64,000 nucleotides of DNA from Larsenimonas salina (GCF_023736155.1 NZ_JAMLJJ010000006.1:1-64000); one strand, 5' to 3'. Shown: positions 15,730 through 25,010, numbered from the stretch's first letter. Notes: generated by a model not told the origin, from the letters alone. Made by a program: numbers and translations.

Positions 15730-17682
15730 CTAGGCGCTTGAGGGGGTGTAACGAGCTGGCACCGGAAAACGCCCCACCTGCGCCAACAGATCCTCGGCCG
15801 ATCGGGGTTCGCAGTAAACGAACCCCTGAATCGTATCGACACCGAGCCCGCGGACGATGGCCAGTGTTTCCAGGTCCTCGACCCCCTCTACCACCACGTC
15901 ATAGCCCAGTCGAAAGCACAGCTCGCTGACTGACGCCAGGACGTGGCGTTTTCGGGGCAGCGACTTGATATCCTGAATCAGGCACTTGTCGAACTTGATG
16001 GTGTCCAGCGGCAACTCGCTCAACTGCGACAGCGACGAGTACCCACTGCCGAAGTCGTCGAGTGCCACCCGAATGCCCATATCCCGCAGGGCATTCAGCG
16101 TTGTCTGGGCGTGCGCAAGACTTGCCAGAACAGTCGATTCAGTCACTTCGACCTGAAACCGTGAAGGTGCCACGCCGTAACGGTCCAGCCGGTCGCTCAG
16201 CCACGTCACCAGCGTATCGTCCTGCAACTGTTGACGAGAGAGGTTCACGTTGAGCGTGAACTCGGTGCCGTAACGCGCCTCGAAGGCTTCTTCCGTCATC
16301 AGGGAAAGCGCCCTGTCAATCATGCGCCGGCTCAGCTCATGAATCAGCGCGCTCTGTTCGGCCACGTCCATGAAACAGGCGGGCGGTACCAGTCCGTCGG
16401 CCGTCTGTAGGCGCATCAACCCCTCAAAAGCCGTAATGCGCCCTTCTTCCCGCAGACTCACGATCGGCTGGAACAGGCAACGCACACCATCATCGTCAAG
16501 CGCCTGACGAATCAATTGCTCACCGGTACTGGCCTGACGCTCGGAAAGCTCGAGCGCGTCCGAATACTGACAGCGAAAACCAACGCCGCGCCGCGCCGCG
16601 TATTGGGTTGCCAGGCGCGCACGCGCACGAATGGATGAACTCAAAAGCCCCTGAGTGGGCGAAAAGGCGGCCGTACCCATCGCGTAGGAAAGCCATACGC
16701 GCTTGTTCTTGAACGGTTTAGGCCGGGAAAGTACGCCTTCGATTTCAACAAGGCTTGCCTCGAGCTCGGACGAATCGGAGGCCTTCAGCACGACCGCAAA
16801 GGTGTGCTCGGGCAGAAGTATCAGCGGGGTGTTGTCAGGCAACACCTCCGCCAGCTCGTCGCCCAGGTACTTCAAAAGCCCGTTGACGTAGTGAGGCAGG
16901 CTCGATTCCATCACCGAGCACACGTTCGAAAGCCCGATCGAGACCAGACAGAAACGGGCGTCATCCGACGCGCGGCAGGCGTCATCCAGCAGCTGATCGA
17001 GCAGTTCGCCGTTACCGAGGCCCGTGGCCGGGTCGGTGTAGTGCCGGTGCGTAACGTCGGTGTGGGTGCCGATCAGCCAGGTCGGCGCCTCTCCGGTCAT
17101 TGCGTCCTTGATGCCGCGGCAATGCATGACCCGCCAGTGGCCGGCGCCATCGAGGATTCGATACTCGAGATCAAGCGTTGGGGTGCGGTCGGCCAGATGA
17201 TCATCGATTGCGCGGCGAAAGGGCCCACGGTCGTCGGCATGAATACGTGACAGCCACACCGTCGGCGGCTGGGGGTCGGTAAGCGGGGCAAGGCCTAACG
17301 TATTGAACCAGCGGGGCGACAGGTGGATTCGGTCCTCGTCGAGTGCCCATTCGAACACGCCGTCGCGGCTGCCGCTAAGAATCAGGTGAAGCTTTCGGGC
17401 ATAGCTGTCACGGGCTTCGATGGCGCGCCGCAACAGCCCGTCGAGCCCGGTGTGCGCCGATGTGCTGCAGGCGCCTGCGCCCTCGATTCGATCGAGCAGA
17501 ACCGCACAAAGCGCCGACAGCCGTTCGACACGCGGCATATCGATTCGATCGCGCAGTTCGCCACGGTCGGTCTCGCACAGGGCGGTTTCCAGTCGGTCGC
17601 TCAGCGTATCCAGCGACTGCTCGACCTCGCGACGCCCCTTATCGCTGCGTGTGAGTGCCCGGTCGGCACGTGTTTCGCCCAT
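15730..17682 (-). CDS. PAS - degenerate GGDEF - EAL cyclic-di-GMP protein
   Basis: A 650-residue protein with a good AAGGAAG ribosome-binding site. After a helical N-terminus comes a PAS domain (about 100-215, FEWALDEDRIHLSPRWFNTLG to LIGTHTDVT), a GGDEF-like domain whose active-site motif is lost (LLPEHTF at the expected position) and an EAL domain (about 395-640). The EAL signature reads EGL, but the other metal and catalytic residues are visible: NVN, EVTES, LDDFGSGYSSL, IKFDK, EGVE and QGFVYCEP. I infer a c-di-GMP phosphodiesterase with a vestigial cyclase domain used for regulation. Its 3' end faces that of the CYTH gene. The environmental signal is unknown. Confidence 0.85.
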   Translation of the reverse strand: MGETRADRALTRSDKGRREVEQSLDTLSDRLETALCETDRGELRDRIDMPRVERLSALCAVLLDRIEGAGACSTSAHTGLDGLLRRAIEARDSYARKLHLILSGSRDGVFEWALDEDRIHLSPRWFNTLGLAPLTDPQPPTVWLSRIHADDRGPFRRAIDDHLADRTPTLDLEYRILDGAGHWRVMHCRGIKDAMTGEAPTWLIGTHTDVTHRHYTDPATGLGNGELLDQLLDDACRASDDARFCLVSIGLSNVCSVMESSLPHYVNGLLKYLGDELAEVLPDNTPLILLPEHTFAVVLKASDSSELEASLVEIEGVLSRPKPFKNKRVWLSYAMGTAAFSPTQGLLSSSIRARARLATQYAARRGVGFRCQYSDALELSERQASTGEQLIRQALDDDGVRCLFQPIVSLREEGRITAFEGLMRLQTADGLVPPACFMDVAEQSALIHELSRRMIDRALSLMTEEAFEARYGTEFTLNVNLSRQQLQDDTLVTWLSDRLDRYGVAPSRFQVEVTESTVLASLAHAQTTLNALRDMGIRVALDDFGSGYSSLSQLSELPLDTIKFDKCLIQDIKSLPRKRHVLASVSELCFRLGYDVVVEGVEDLETLAIVRGLGVDTIQGFVYCEPRSAEDLLAQVGRFPVPARYTPSSA

Positions 17683-17851
17683 CGTGTTTCTTCCTTCACC
17701 AGCTGCGATCGAATCGATTGTTGCTTATACTTGAACGCTTGCCCCGTGCTCCGCCGTGGCGGGATCGAATGCAATTCTTTAGATAACGGCGCCGGATCAA
17801 GGCACTGAATACCCTGCCTGCAGCCCATTTCGCCCTACGCCGGAGACACAC

Positions 17852-18727
17852 GTGACGCACTCATCCCCGTTCACGCCTGCTGAGAAGAGCTTCAAGGCGC
17901 GTGTTTTTCAGATCATCTTCGAATCCGATACCCGCGCCGGAAAGATCTTCGATATCGCCCTGATCACGATGATCCTTCTGAGTGTGACCTGCGTCCTGCT
18001 CGACAGCGTCCCGCATCTGAATCAGCGCTTCGGTACCTATTTCGGCTGGGTCGAATGGGGGTTCACGGGCCTGTTCACGCTCGAATATCTGGCGCGTATC
18101 TGGTGCCTTGCACAACCCAAACGCTATATCTTCAGCTTTTACGGTGTCATCGACTTCATCAGCATCCTGCCCAGCTGGCTGAGCCTTCTGCTGCCGGGCG
18201 CCCAGACGCTGATGGTCATTCGCATCATGCGTGTACTGAGACTCTTTCGAATTCTGCGTCTGATGGAATTCGTCGGTGAAGGTCGGCTCTTGATGCAGGC
18301 GCTTAACCGAAGCCGGCGCAAGATTTTGCTGTTTTTGATCGCGGTGCTGTCGATCATTACCGTGTTCGGCTCGTTGATCTATCTGATCGAACCGCCCGAG
18401 GCGGGCTTCACCAGCATTCCAAGGGCCCTTTATTGGGCGATCGTGACCCTGACAACCGTCGGCTATGGCGACATCGCGCCGATCACGCCACTTGGCCAGT
18501 TCATCTCGGCCATCATGATGATCCTCGGCTATTCGATTCTGGCCGTACCGACCGGGGTGTTCTCCGCCGAGGTCATTCGCACCATTCGGCTCGACCAGGA
18601 GTCCGAGGAAGCCTGCCCCGGCTGTGGTCGCGAAGGCCATGACAAGGACGCCAAATACTGCAAGTCCTGCGGCACCTGGCTTGATGAGGAAACCGAGGAC
18701 CCTCGCGAGAAGGCCTCGGATGACTGA
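17852..18727 (+). CDS. Voltage-gated K+ channel family protein with C-terminal zinc ribbon
   Basis: A 291-residue protein from a GTG start with a CGGAG ribosome-binding site. Six hydrophobic segments (about 32-230) include an S4-like helix with spaced arginines (RIMRVLRLFRILRL, 124-137). A pore loop has the K+ selectivity filter TTVGYGD at 201-207. The cytosolic tail has two CxxC pairs (CPGCG near 255 and CKSCG near 270) forming a short zinc ribbon instead of an RCK domain. It should be an inner-membrane voltage-sensing potassium channel. The zinc ribbon may tune gating, but I know of no defined role. Confidence 0.88.
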   Translation: MTHSSPFTPAEKSFKARVFQIIFESDTRAGKIFDIALITMILLSVTCVLLDSVPHLNQRFGTYFGWVEWGFTGLFTLEYLARIWCLAQPKRYIFSFYGVIDFISILPSWLSLLLPGAQTLMVIRIMRVLRLFRILRLMEFVGEGRLLMQALNRSRRKILLFLIAVLSIITVFGSLIYLIEPPEAGFTSIPRALYWAIVTLTTVGYGDIAPITPLGQFISAIMMILGYSILAVPTGVFSAEVIRTIRLDQESEEACPGCGREGHDKDAKYCKSCGTWLDEETEDPREKASDD

Positions 18728-18730
18728 AAC

Positions 18731-18775
18731 CGAACAAGTCTAAATTAGAGTATTAAGCATATTTAAACTTGTTCG
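18731..18775. terminator. Inverted repeat between convergent genes (possible bidirectional terminator)
   Basis: A perfect 9-bp inverted repeat, CGAACAAGT at 18731-18739 and ACTTGTTCG at 18767-18775, surrounds an AT-rich 27-base loop. It lies between the convergent channel and yciO genes. There is no clean U tract. Confidence 0.4.
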
Positions 18776-18797
18776 ATTCGCGCATGGGGGTGGGGCG

Positions 18798-19418
18798 TTA
18801 CTCGAAGGCGGCGCTGTCGCCACGGCCGTGACGTAAAATCACGGGGGGAAGGTCGCGAAGATCCACCACGGTGGTGGGCTCGAGGTGGCAGGCACCGCCG
18901 TCGATTACAGCGTCCAAATGCGCGCCGAAGCGCTCTTGAATCTCCTCCGGATCAGTCATCGGCAGCGTCTCACCGACTGGAATCAACGTCACGCTCATCA
19001 TGGCACTGCCAAGGGCGTCCAAGAGCGCGTGCGTGATGACGTGATCGGGCACTCGAACCCCGATGGAGCGGCGTTTGGGGTGCAACAGCAGCCGCGGCAC
19101 ATCGTTGGTGGCGTCCAGAATGAAGGTATAGGCGCCGGGCGTGTGCGCCTTCAACAGTCGAAACACGCTGTTGTCGACCTTGGCGTAGGTGCCAATGTCG
19201 GAAAGATCGGAACACATCAGGGTGAAGTTGTGCCGATCATCGAGCTGGCGCAACCATTTGATCTTCTCGACTGCTTTCTTCTCACCCAGAAGACACCCCA
19301 GCGCGTAGCCGGAATCGGTCGGGTAGGCAATAACGCCGCCCTTGCGAACGATGTCGATCGCCTGCTGGATCAACCGGGGCTGTGGGTTGTCCGGATGCAT
19401 ACTTAGAAACTGGCTCAT
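18798..19418 (-). CDS. yciO: YciO, Sua5/YrdC family protein
   Basis: A 206-residue protein. The start at 19418 (MSQFLSMHPDNPQPR) matches YciO; the longer frame adds 68 residues with no family resemblance. The YrdC-fold core shows GGVIAYPTDSGYALGC, KWLRQLDDRHNFTLMC, TPGAYTFILDAT and KRRSIGVRVPDH. These match the dsRNA/tRNA-binding fold of threonylcarbamoyladenylate synthases, although YciO is the paralogue whose role is less clear. It lies downstream of rnm in the same direction, as E. coli yciV (rnm)-yciO. It probably acts in RNA metabolism. Confidence 0.92.
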   Translation of the reverse strand: MSQFLSMHPDNPQPRLIQQAIDIVRKGGVIAYPTDSGYALGCLLGEKKAVEKIKWLRQLDDRHNFTLMCSDLSDIGTYAKVDNSVFRLLKAHTPGAYTFILDATNDVPRLLLHPKRRSIGVRVPDHVITHALLDALGSAMMSVTLIPVGETLPMTDPEEIQERFGAHLDAVIDGGACHLEPTTVVDLRDLPPVILRHGRGDSAAFE

Positions 19419-19482
19419 GGCGACGTCCTTAAAACAAAGTGATCGTGTAATCGTTGGGCGATCATCAGTATAGACGACCGCT

Positions 19483-20379
19483 CTACCCGGTTGCGGCCGC
19501 GCACCACTCGGCCAAGCGAGGATGGGCCCAGACCGGCGCGATCGCGGTGCGTGGAATGGGACTGAATCGACCCGGGGTAACCGGCCCGCCCGGTGCGTGA
19601 AAGTCGCTTCCAAGTGAGCCATACATCTCGCGGCGCGTTAGAATCTGGGCCAGGTCGCGGCCCCGGTCGGGGTTCTGGAAGCCGCTGACCAGCTCGGCGC
19701 CGATGCAGCCGGCCGCCTGGGCATCATCGAGCAGCGTGACCATCTTCTTGCGGGTAAGCTTATAGCGAAGCGGGTGCGCGATGAGGGCCACCCCGCCGCT
19801 TGCATCAATCCATGAGGCCGCATCACCAAGGCTTGGCCAGTGCTGTTTGACGTCGCCGGTCTTGCCCGCGCCGAGATACTTCTTGAACGCGGACTGCACA
19901 TCATCCACCAGCCCCGCCTCGACCAGCGCTCGAGCGAAATCCGGTCGTCCAAGCGCCTCGCGCTCACCGGCCTGAGCCTGCGCCCTGGCGTAGGCATCCG
20001 TCAGCCCGATGCGCTCGAGCCGCCGCGCGATCTCGACGTTACGCTCGGCGCGAAACCGTGCCTGGTCCGCAAGCCCGGCCGTCAGGGCCGCTCCGGGCCG
20101 CTTCGGAAGCAGCGCCACCATATGAATGGTCACGCCGCGCCACTGACACGAGATTTCCGCGCCCGGCAGCACCGCAACGCCTAAACGCTTGCCCGCCGCG
20201 ACCGCCTCACTGACGCCCTCGATGGTGTCGTGATCGGTCAGGGCCATCGCCTGCACGTCGCGGGCAGCGGCCAGCTCGACCAGCTCGGTCGGCGACAGCG
20301 CGCCGTCGGAAGCCGTCGAGTGCATGTGAAAATCGAGGCCGTAAGCGGCGTCGAGTCGCTCGGGAAGCGCCAGGGGCAT
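19483..20379 (-). CDS. rnm: PHP-domain RNase AM / 3',5'-nucleotide phosphatase (TrpH, YciV)
   Basis: A 298-residue metal-dependent hydrolase. PHP-domain metal ligands are visible: DFHMHSTASDG near the N-terminus, LTDHDTIEG, GAEISCQ, IAHPLRYK and LGSDFHAPGG near the C-terminus. In E. coli this protein (RNase AM) trims 5' ends of rRNAs and hydrolyses short oligonucleotides and 3',5'-bisphosphate nucleotides. It is the first gene of the rnm-yciO pair and is divergent from yciB, the same neighbourhood as in many gammaproteobacteria. Confidence 0.92.
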   Translation of the reverse strand: MPLALPERLDAAYGLDFHMHSTASDGALSPTELVELAAARDVQAMALTDHDTIEGVSEAVAAGKRLGVAVLPGAEISCQWRGVTIHMVALLPKRPGAALTAGLADQARFRAERNVEIARRLERIGLTDAYARAQAQAGEREALGRPDFARALVEAGLVDDVQSAFKKYLGAGKTGDVKQHWPSLGDAASWIDASGGVALIAHPLRYKLTRKKMVTLLDDAQAAGCIGAELVSGFQNPDRGRDLAQILTRREMYGSLGSDFHAPGGPVTPGRFSPIPRTAIAPVWAHPRLAEWCAAATG

Positions 20380-20531
20380 GTTCGAAACTCTCGCGTCATT
20401 GGATGCCAGCGCATCATATCAGCTCGCCGGCCGGGCTGCTCAACCGGGCCAGAGCCGTGCTAAGCTCCTCCCCCACACGCCGGCCCCGGCCGACCCACGA
20501 GCCCACGCCCTCATGGAGATCGCGCTCGCTC

Positions 20532-21098
20532 ATGAAAATGCTGATCGACTTTTTACCCATTGCGGTGTTTTTCATCGTCTACCAAATGACCAAGGACATT
20601 GTTCTTGCCACCGCTGTACTGATTCCGGCCACCATCGCTCAGGTTCTGTTTACCTGGTGGCGCTATCGCAAGATCGAAAAGATGCACCTGGTCACGCTTG
20701 CCCTGGTTGTTGTGCTCGGGGGGGCGACGGTTCTTTTCCACAACGGCGACTTCATCAAATGGAAGCCGACCATCGTCAACTGGCTGTTCGGCGTCGCGTT
20801 TCTGCTGTCGCCGCTTTTTGGTGGCAAAACGCTCATTCAGCGCATGATGGAAAAGAACCTGACCCTGCCCAAGCAGGTCTGGACCCGGCTCAATCTGGCC
20901 TGGGTCGCCTTCTTTCTCGTGCTCGGCGCCGTCAACATCTTCGTGTTCAAAAGCTTCAGTGAAGAGACCTGGGTCGATTTCAAACTCTTCGGCATGATGG
21001 GGCTGACCCTGCTGTTCATCCTGATGCAAGGGGTCTATCTGGCCCGCCACATGAAGAACAACCCTGATTCCATCAACGCACCCAATCGCAAGGAGTAA
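20532..21098 (+). CDS. yciB: Inner-membrane septation protein A family (YciB)
   Basis: A 188-residue integral membrane protein with five hydrophobic helices. The start at 20532 (MKMLIDFLPIAVFFIVYQ) is the family start, with GGAGAT upstream; the longer frame is not conserved. Diagnostic segments include KWKPTIVNWLFG, LLSPLFGGKTLIQRMM and WTRLNLAWVAFF. Family members affect cell-envelope synthesis and division in enterobacteria. yciI follows after three bases, which implies translational coupling. Confidence 0.95.
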   Translation: MKMLIDFLPIAVFFIVYQMTKDIVLATAVLIPATIAQVLFTWWRYRKIEKMHLVTLALVVVLGGATVLFHNGDFIKWKPTIVNWLFGVAFLLSPLFGGKTLIQRMMEKNLTLPKQVWTRLNLAWVAFFLVLGAVNIFVFKSFSEETWVDFKLFGMMGLTLLFILMQGVYLARHMKNNPDSINAPNRKE

Positions 21099-21101
21099 CG
21101 C

Positions 21102-21401
21102 ATGCTCTACGCCATCATGACCCAGGATGTGGATGACAGCCTGTCGCTTCGACAAGGCGTTCGCACCGAACATCTGGCACGGTTGAACGCACTCAAGGAT
21201 GAAGGCCGCCTGCTGATGGCAGGCCCCTTTCCGGCCATCGACGCCAATGATCCGGGCGATGCCGGTTTCACGGGCAGCCTGATCGTTGCCGAGTTCGATT
21301 CGCTCGAGACCGCCAAGCGCTGGGCCGATGACGACCCCTACGTCAGCGCCGGTGTCACGGCGTCGGTGAGCGTCAAACCGTTCAAGAACGTACTGCCATA
21401 A
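21102..21401 (+). CDS. yciI: YciI family protein
   Basis: A 99-residue dimeric ferredoxin-like alpha-beta protein with an AAGGAG ribosome-binding site. Features are [32 protein letters not shown] (with the conserved His and the LLMAGP turn) and a DDPYVSAGV segment. The His-Asp pair of the family suggests enzymatic activity, but no reaction is established for YciI itself. It is coupled to yciB, as in E. coli. Confidence 0.93.
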   Translation: MLYAIMTQDVDDSLSLRQGVRTEHLARLNALKDEGRLLMAGPFPAIDANDPGDAGFTGSLIVAEFDSLETAKRWADDDPYVSAGVTASVSVKPFKNVLP

Positions 21402-21411
21402 ACGGCCATGG

Positions 21412-21438
21412 GGTTATCCACGCCTTCTGTGGATAACC
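21412..21438. repeat. Perfect palindrome made of two inverted DnaA boxes
   Basis: GGTTATCCAC, seven bases, GTGGATAACC. The right half on the minus strand is the consensus DnaA box TTATCCACA; the left half differs at the last base. Lying after yciI it could equally be a stable hairpin that ends or slows transcription. Confidence 0.6.
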
Positions 21439-21447
21439 ATGTGAAGA

Positions 21448-21490
21448 GCCCGCGGATGATTCGACACATCGGTGTCGTCATGCCGCGGGC
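21448..21490 (+). terminator. GC-rich hairpin between yciI and mnmC
   Basis: GCCCGCGG at 21448-21455 pairs with CCGCGGGC at 21483-21490, with an inner CGACAC/GTGTCG stem. No run of T follows closely, so it is at best a weak intrinsic terminator. Confidence 0.4.
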
Positions 21491-21541
21491 GCGCTATTGC
21501 CCAATTTTTGATCACTCACTTCTGCGACCGCTCAATCCCTC

Positions 21542-23521
21542 GTGACTGCCAAACCGACCTCTGATCTCTCGCTCACGCCTGCTCGACTCGACTGGCGCGA
21601 GACCGGCCCGACCGCCACCGACTACGACGACGTGTACTACTCCCGCGAGGATGGGCGACTTGAGACCGAGCACGTCTTCATTCGCCACAATGACCTGCCG
21701 GAGCGCTTTCGACACTGGTCTACCGACCGCCCCTTCGTCATCGGCGAAACCGGCTTCGGAAGCGGTCTCAACGTGCTCTGCGCCTGCGCCTGTTTCGAGG
21801 AACACGCCCCGCCAACCGCGCGGCTGCATCTGGTCTCAACGGAAAAACACCCGTTCTGCGCTGACGACCTGGCGCGCGCGCACGCGCTCTGGCCAGAGTT
21901 CGCCGTCTACAGCGACGCGCTTCGAAGCCAATGGCCCGAGCCGGTTGCGGGGATACACCGTCTGTGGCTTGGGGAGCGCATTACGCTCGACCTTCATTTC
22001 GGCGACGCCTGCGAGATGCTGTCCGAGCTTGATGGTGGCGTCGATGCCTGGTTTCTGGATGGCTTTGCCCCCTCGAAAAATCCCGACATGTGGCAGCCGG
22101 CCCTGTTCGAGGCGATGGCGCGGGTAAGCCGCAAGGGCGCCACGCTTGCCACCTTCACCTGCGCAGGCATCGTCAAGCGCGGGCTGAAAGCGGCAGGCTT
22201 CGAGCTCAACAAGGTGGCGGGCTTCGGACGCAAGCGGGAAATGCTGGTCGGCCGGCTCGATACGCCGCCGACAGATTCCCGGCGCAGGGCCACCCCCTGG
22301 TTTCACCGCCCCGCGATCACACCTCATGCGTCTGCGGTAGTGATCGGCGCGGGGCTTGCCGGCGCCACCACTGCCCATGCCCTCGCCCGGCGTGGCGTGA
22401 AGGTTCATGTGGTCGATGAGGCCGTCGCAGGCGGTGGCTCCGGTAACGACCAGGGCGCGCTCTACATCAAGCTTGCCGCCACGCCAAACGATCAGAGCCT
22501 CGTGTATCTGAGCGGACTCGAGCACACCCGTCGCCTGCTCGACATCCTCGACCCGGCGCGCACACTGTGGGACGACTGCGGCGTGCTGACGCTTGCATTG
22601 ACTGACAAGGACGCCGCGCGTCAAGCGAAGGTGCTTGCCGCCTACGGCCTGCCGACCTCAATACTCCACTCGCTCGACCGCGAGGCGGCCTCGGCCCGCG
22701 CCGGCCAGCCGACCGCGACCGGGGGCCTCTTTTTCCCTCGCGCCGGCTGGGCGGCCCCGAACGCCCTGTGTGCGCGCCTGCTCGAGCACACAAACATCAC
22801 GTACCACCAGACACGTGTGAGCGCGCTCACCCGCGACGCTGAGGGCTGGTGCGTCGCGCTTTCGTGCGGTGAGCCGCTGCGGGCCGGCCACGTCGTCGTT
22901 GCCACGGCGTATCAAAGCCGGCAGTTTGCCGAGCTCGCTTCCCTGCCCTTTCAGCCGGTTCGCGGCCAGGTCAGCCAGATGCGCGTGCCTGAAGACACTC
23001 CGGTGCTTGAAACGGTAGTCTGCGGCAACGGCTACGCGCCGCCGCCGATCAACGGCGTGCAAAGCTTCGGCGCCTCGTTCTACCCCAACGACACCGGCAC
23101 CGAGCTGCGCGATGCGGATCACGCAACCAATGTGCAGGTGCTGAGCCAGGCCCTGCCCGAGCTGGGCGCACGCGCCGAAAGCGCCAGGCTCGATGGCCGC
23201 GCGGCGCTTCGAAGCGCCACGCCGGACAAGTCGCCCTACGTTGGGCCGGTGCCGGTCTTCGCCCAGTGGGCAAGGGACTATGCAGGCCTTGGCAAGGACG
23301 CCAGGCGCTTTCAAAGCACACAGCCCGGGGCGTACCACCCGGGCCTCTGGATCAGCGCCGGCCACGGCTCACGCGGGCTTTCAAGCACGGTACTCTCGGC
23401 GGAGCTTTTGGTCTCGATGATTACGGACGAACCCTGCCCGCTTCCAGCTCGGCTTGTGGATCATCTGAACCCGGGGCGCCGGTTGATCAGTGACCTCATT
23501 CGAGGCACGGCGTCGGTCTGA
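21542..23521 (+). CDS. mnmC: Bifunctional tRNA 5-methylaminomethyl-2-thiouridine biosynthesis protein
   Basis: A 659-residue fused enzyme (E. coli 668) that starts at a GTG. The N-terminal half is the SAM-dependent methyltransferase (GETGFGSGLNVL, LDLHFGDACE, DAWFLDGFAPSKNPDMW). The C-terminal half is the FAD-dependent oxidase (VIGAGLAGATTAHALARRG, GSGNDQGALYIKL, PVRGQVSQM, GHGSRGLSS). Together they convert cmnm5s2U to nm5s2U and then to mnm5s2U at the wobble base of several tRNAs. It is a single gene with its own terminator and is not part of an obvious operon. Confidence 0.96.
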   Translation: MTAKPTSDLSLTPARLDWRETGPTATDYDDVYYSREDGRLETEHVFIRHNDLPERFRHWSTDRPFVIGETGFGSGLNVLCACACFEEHAPPTARLHLVSTEKHPFCADDLARAHALWPEFAVYSDALRSQWPEPVAGIHRLWLGERITLDLHFGDACEMLSELDGGVDAWFLDGFAPSKNPDMWQPALFEAMARVSRKGATLATFTCAGIVKRGLKAAGFELNKVAGFGRKREMLVGRLDTPPTDSRRRATPWFHRPAITPHASAVVIGAGLAGATTAHALARRGVKVHVVDEAVAGGGSGNDQGALYIKLAATPNDQSLVYLSGLEHTRRLLDILDPARTLWDDCGVLTLALTDKDAARQAKVLAAYGLPTSILHSLDREAASARAGQPTATGGLFFPRAGWAAPNALCARLLEHTNITYHQTRVSALTRDAEGWCVALSCGEPLRAGHVVVATAYQSRQFAELASLPFQPVRGQVSQMRVPEDTPVLETVVCGNGYAPPPINGVQSFGASFYPNDTGTELRDADHATNVQVLSQALPELGARAESARLDGRAALRSATPDKSPYVGPVPVFAQWARDYAGLGKDARRFQSTQPGAYHPGLWISAGHGSRGLSSTVLSAELLVSMITDEPCPLPARLVDHLNPGRRLISDLIRGTASV

Positions 23522-23576
23522 TCGGTATCGATCCAATCCAGGCCCGAACAGCGCTCAGCGCCGCCAACATCCAGCC

Positions 23577-23608
23577 AAAAAAAAGCGCGCCCTAAGGCGC
23601 GCTTTTTT
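23577..23608. terminator. Bidirectional terminator between mnmC and pntB
   Basis: A GCGCGCC/GGCGCGC stem with a short CTAA-type loop is flanked by eight A residues on one side and six T on the other. It should end both convergent transcripts. Confidence 0.85.
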
Positions 23609-23621
23609 CGATCGAGACCGC

Positions 23622-25010
23622 TTACAGCGTCTTGATCGAGGCGATCATCTCGCCGACCACTTTCTGACCGTCGCCGTACACCATGCGGGTGTGGTCGAGG
23701 TAGAACAGGTGGTTTTCCACGCCCGAGAAGCCCGAGCCCTGACCACGCTTGATGACCAATACGTTCTTGGACTGATCGGCGTTCAGGATCGGCATGCCGT
23801 AGAGCGGGCTGTCCGGGTCGGACTTGGCGACCGGGTTGACCACGTCGTTGGCGCCGATAACGAGCGTCACGTCGGCCATTTCGAACTCGTTGTTGATCTC
23901 TTCGAGGTCGTAGATCATGTCGTAAGGCACGCCGGCTTCGGCAAGCAGTACGTTCATGTGGCCCGGCATACGGCCGGCGACCGGGTGGATCGCAAACTTG
24001 ACGTCGACGCCGCGCTCGGTCAGAAGCTCGACCATTTCCCAGATCTTGTGCTGCGCCTGGGCAACCGCCATGCCGTAGCCCGGAACGATGATGACCTTGT
24101 CGGCGTACGCCATCTGGATACCACCGTCGGACGGGTCGGTTGGCCTCATCGAGCCTTCGACCTCGGTCTTCTCACCGCTGGGCGCACCGCCGAACTGCTT
24201 GAACAACACGCTGCTGAGCTTGCGGTTCATGGCCTTGGCCATCAGCTGAGTCAGAAGCGTACCGGCGGAACCGACCACGGTACCGGCGATGATCATGGCT
24301 GCGTTATCGAGCACGAAGCCTTCCATCGCGACCGCAAGGCCTGTGAAGGCGTTGAACAGCGAGATGATGACCGGCATGTCCGCACCACCGATCGGCAGCG
24401 CCATCATAGCCCCGAACGCCAGCGCCAGTACGAAGAAGACGATCAGCGTGAACGGACCGGGCGTAGTGGTCGCAATGATGATGCCGAAGAGCACAGCCAC
24501 TGCAATGATCGCGAGGTTAACCCACTGCTGGTTCTTGAAGTTGAAGGACTTCTGCATGCGGCCATCGAGCTTGGCCCAGGCAACCACCGAGCCACTGAAG
24601 GCCACACAGCCGATCAACGCGCCGAGTACGCCAAGCCACAGCGCCATCGCGCCATGGGTTTCGGCAAGCATCGGATTTTCAGCCACACGAATCAGCTCGA
24701 CCGCTGCGATCGCAGCCGCCGCACCGCCGCCCATGCCGTTATAGATGGCGATCATCTGCGGCATGTCGGTCATCTCGACCTTGCGCGCACCAAGATAGGC
24801 CACGCCACCACCGATGGCGACCGCCAACAGCATCAGGATGTAGCGTCCCTGAATTTCAGGGTGAAACAGGGTAGCAACGGTTGCGACCGCCATCGCGATC
24901 CCGGCCCAGTGGATACCACTGCGCGCCGTGGTCGGATGCGACATCCGCTTGAGCCCGAGGATGAAGGTGACCGCCGTGGCAAAGTACACCAGTTCGACAA
25001 TACCGCTCAT
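23622..25010 (-). CDS. pntB: NAD(P) transhydrogenase subunit beta
   Basis: A 462-residue membrane protein that completes the proton-translocating transhydrogenase, which makes NADPH from NADH. About nine transmembrane helices occupy the first 265 residues. The NADP(H)-binding dIII domain follows, with VIIVPGYGMAVAQAQH, KFAIHPVAGRMPGHMNVLLAEA, GANDVVNP and VLVIKRGQGSGFSGVEN. The start overlaps the pntAB stop by four bases (ATGA), so translation is coupled. Confidence 0.97.
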   Translation of the reverse strand: MSGIVELVYFATAVTFILGLKRMSHPTTARSGIHWAGIAMAVATVATLFHPEIQGRYILMLLAVAIGGGVAYLGARKVEMTDMPQMIAIYNGMGGGAAAAIAAVELIRVAENPMLAETHGAMALWLGVLGALIGCVAFSGSVVAWAKLDGRMQKSFNFKNQQWVNLAIIAVAVLFGIIIATTTPGPFTLIVFFVLALAFGAMMALPIGGADMPVIISLFNAFTGLAVAMEGFVLDNAAMIIAGTVVGSAGTLLTQLMAKAMNRKLSSVLFKQFGGAPSGEKTEVEGSMRPTDPSDGGIQMAYADKVIIVPGYGMAVAQAQHKIWEMVELLTERGVDVKFAIHPVAGRMPGHMNVLLAEAGVPYDMIYDLEEINNEFEMADVTLVIGANDVVNPVAKSDPDSPLYGMPILNADQSKNVLVIKRGQGSGFSGVENHLFYLDHTRMVYGDGQKVVGEMIASIKTL

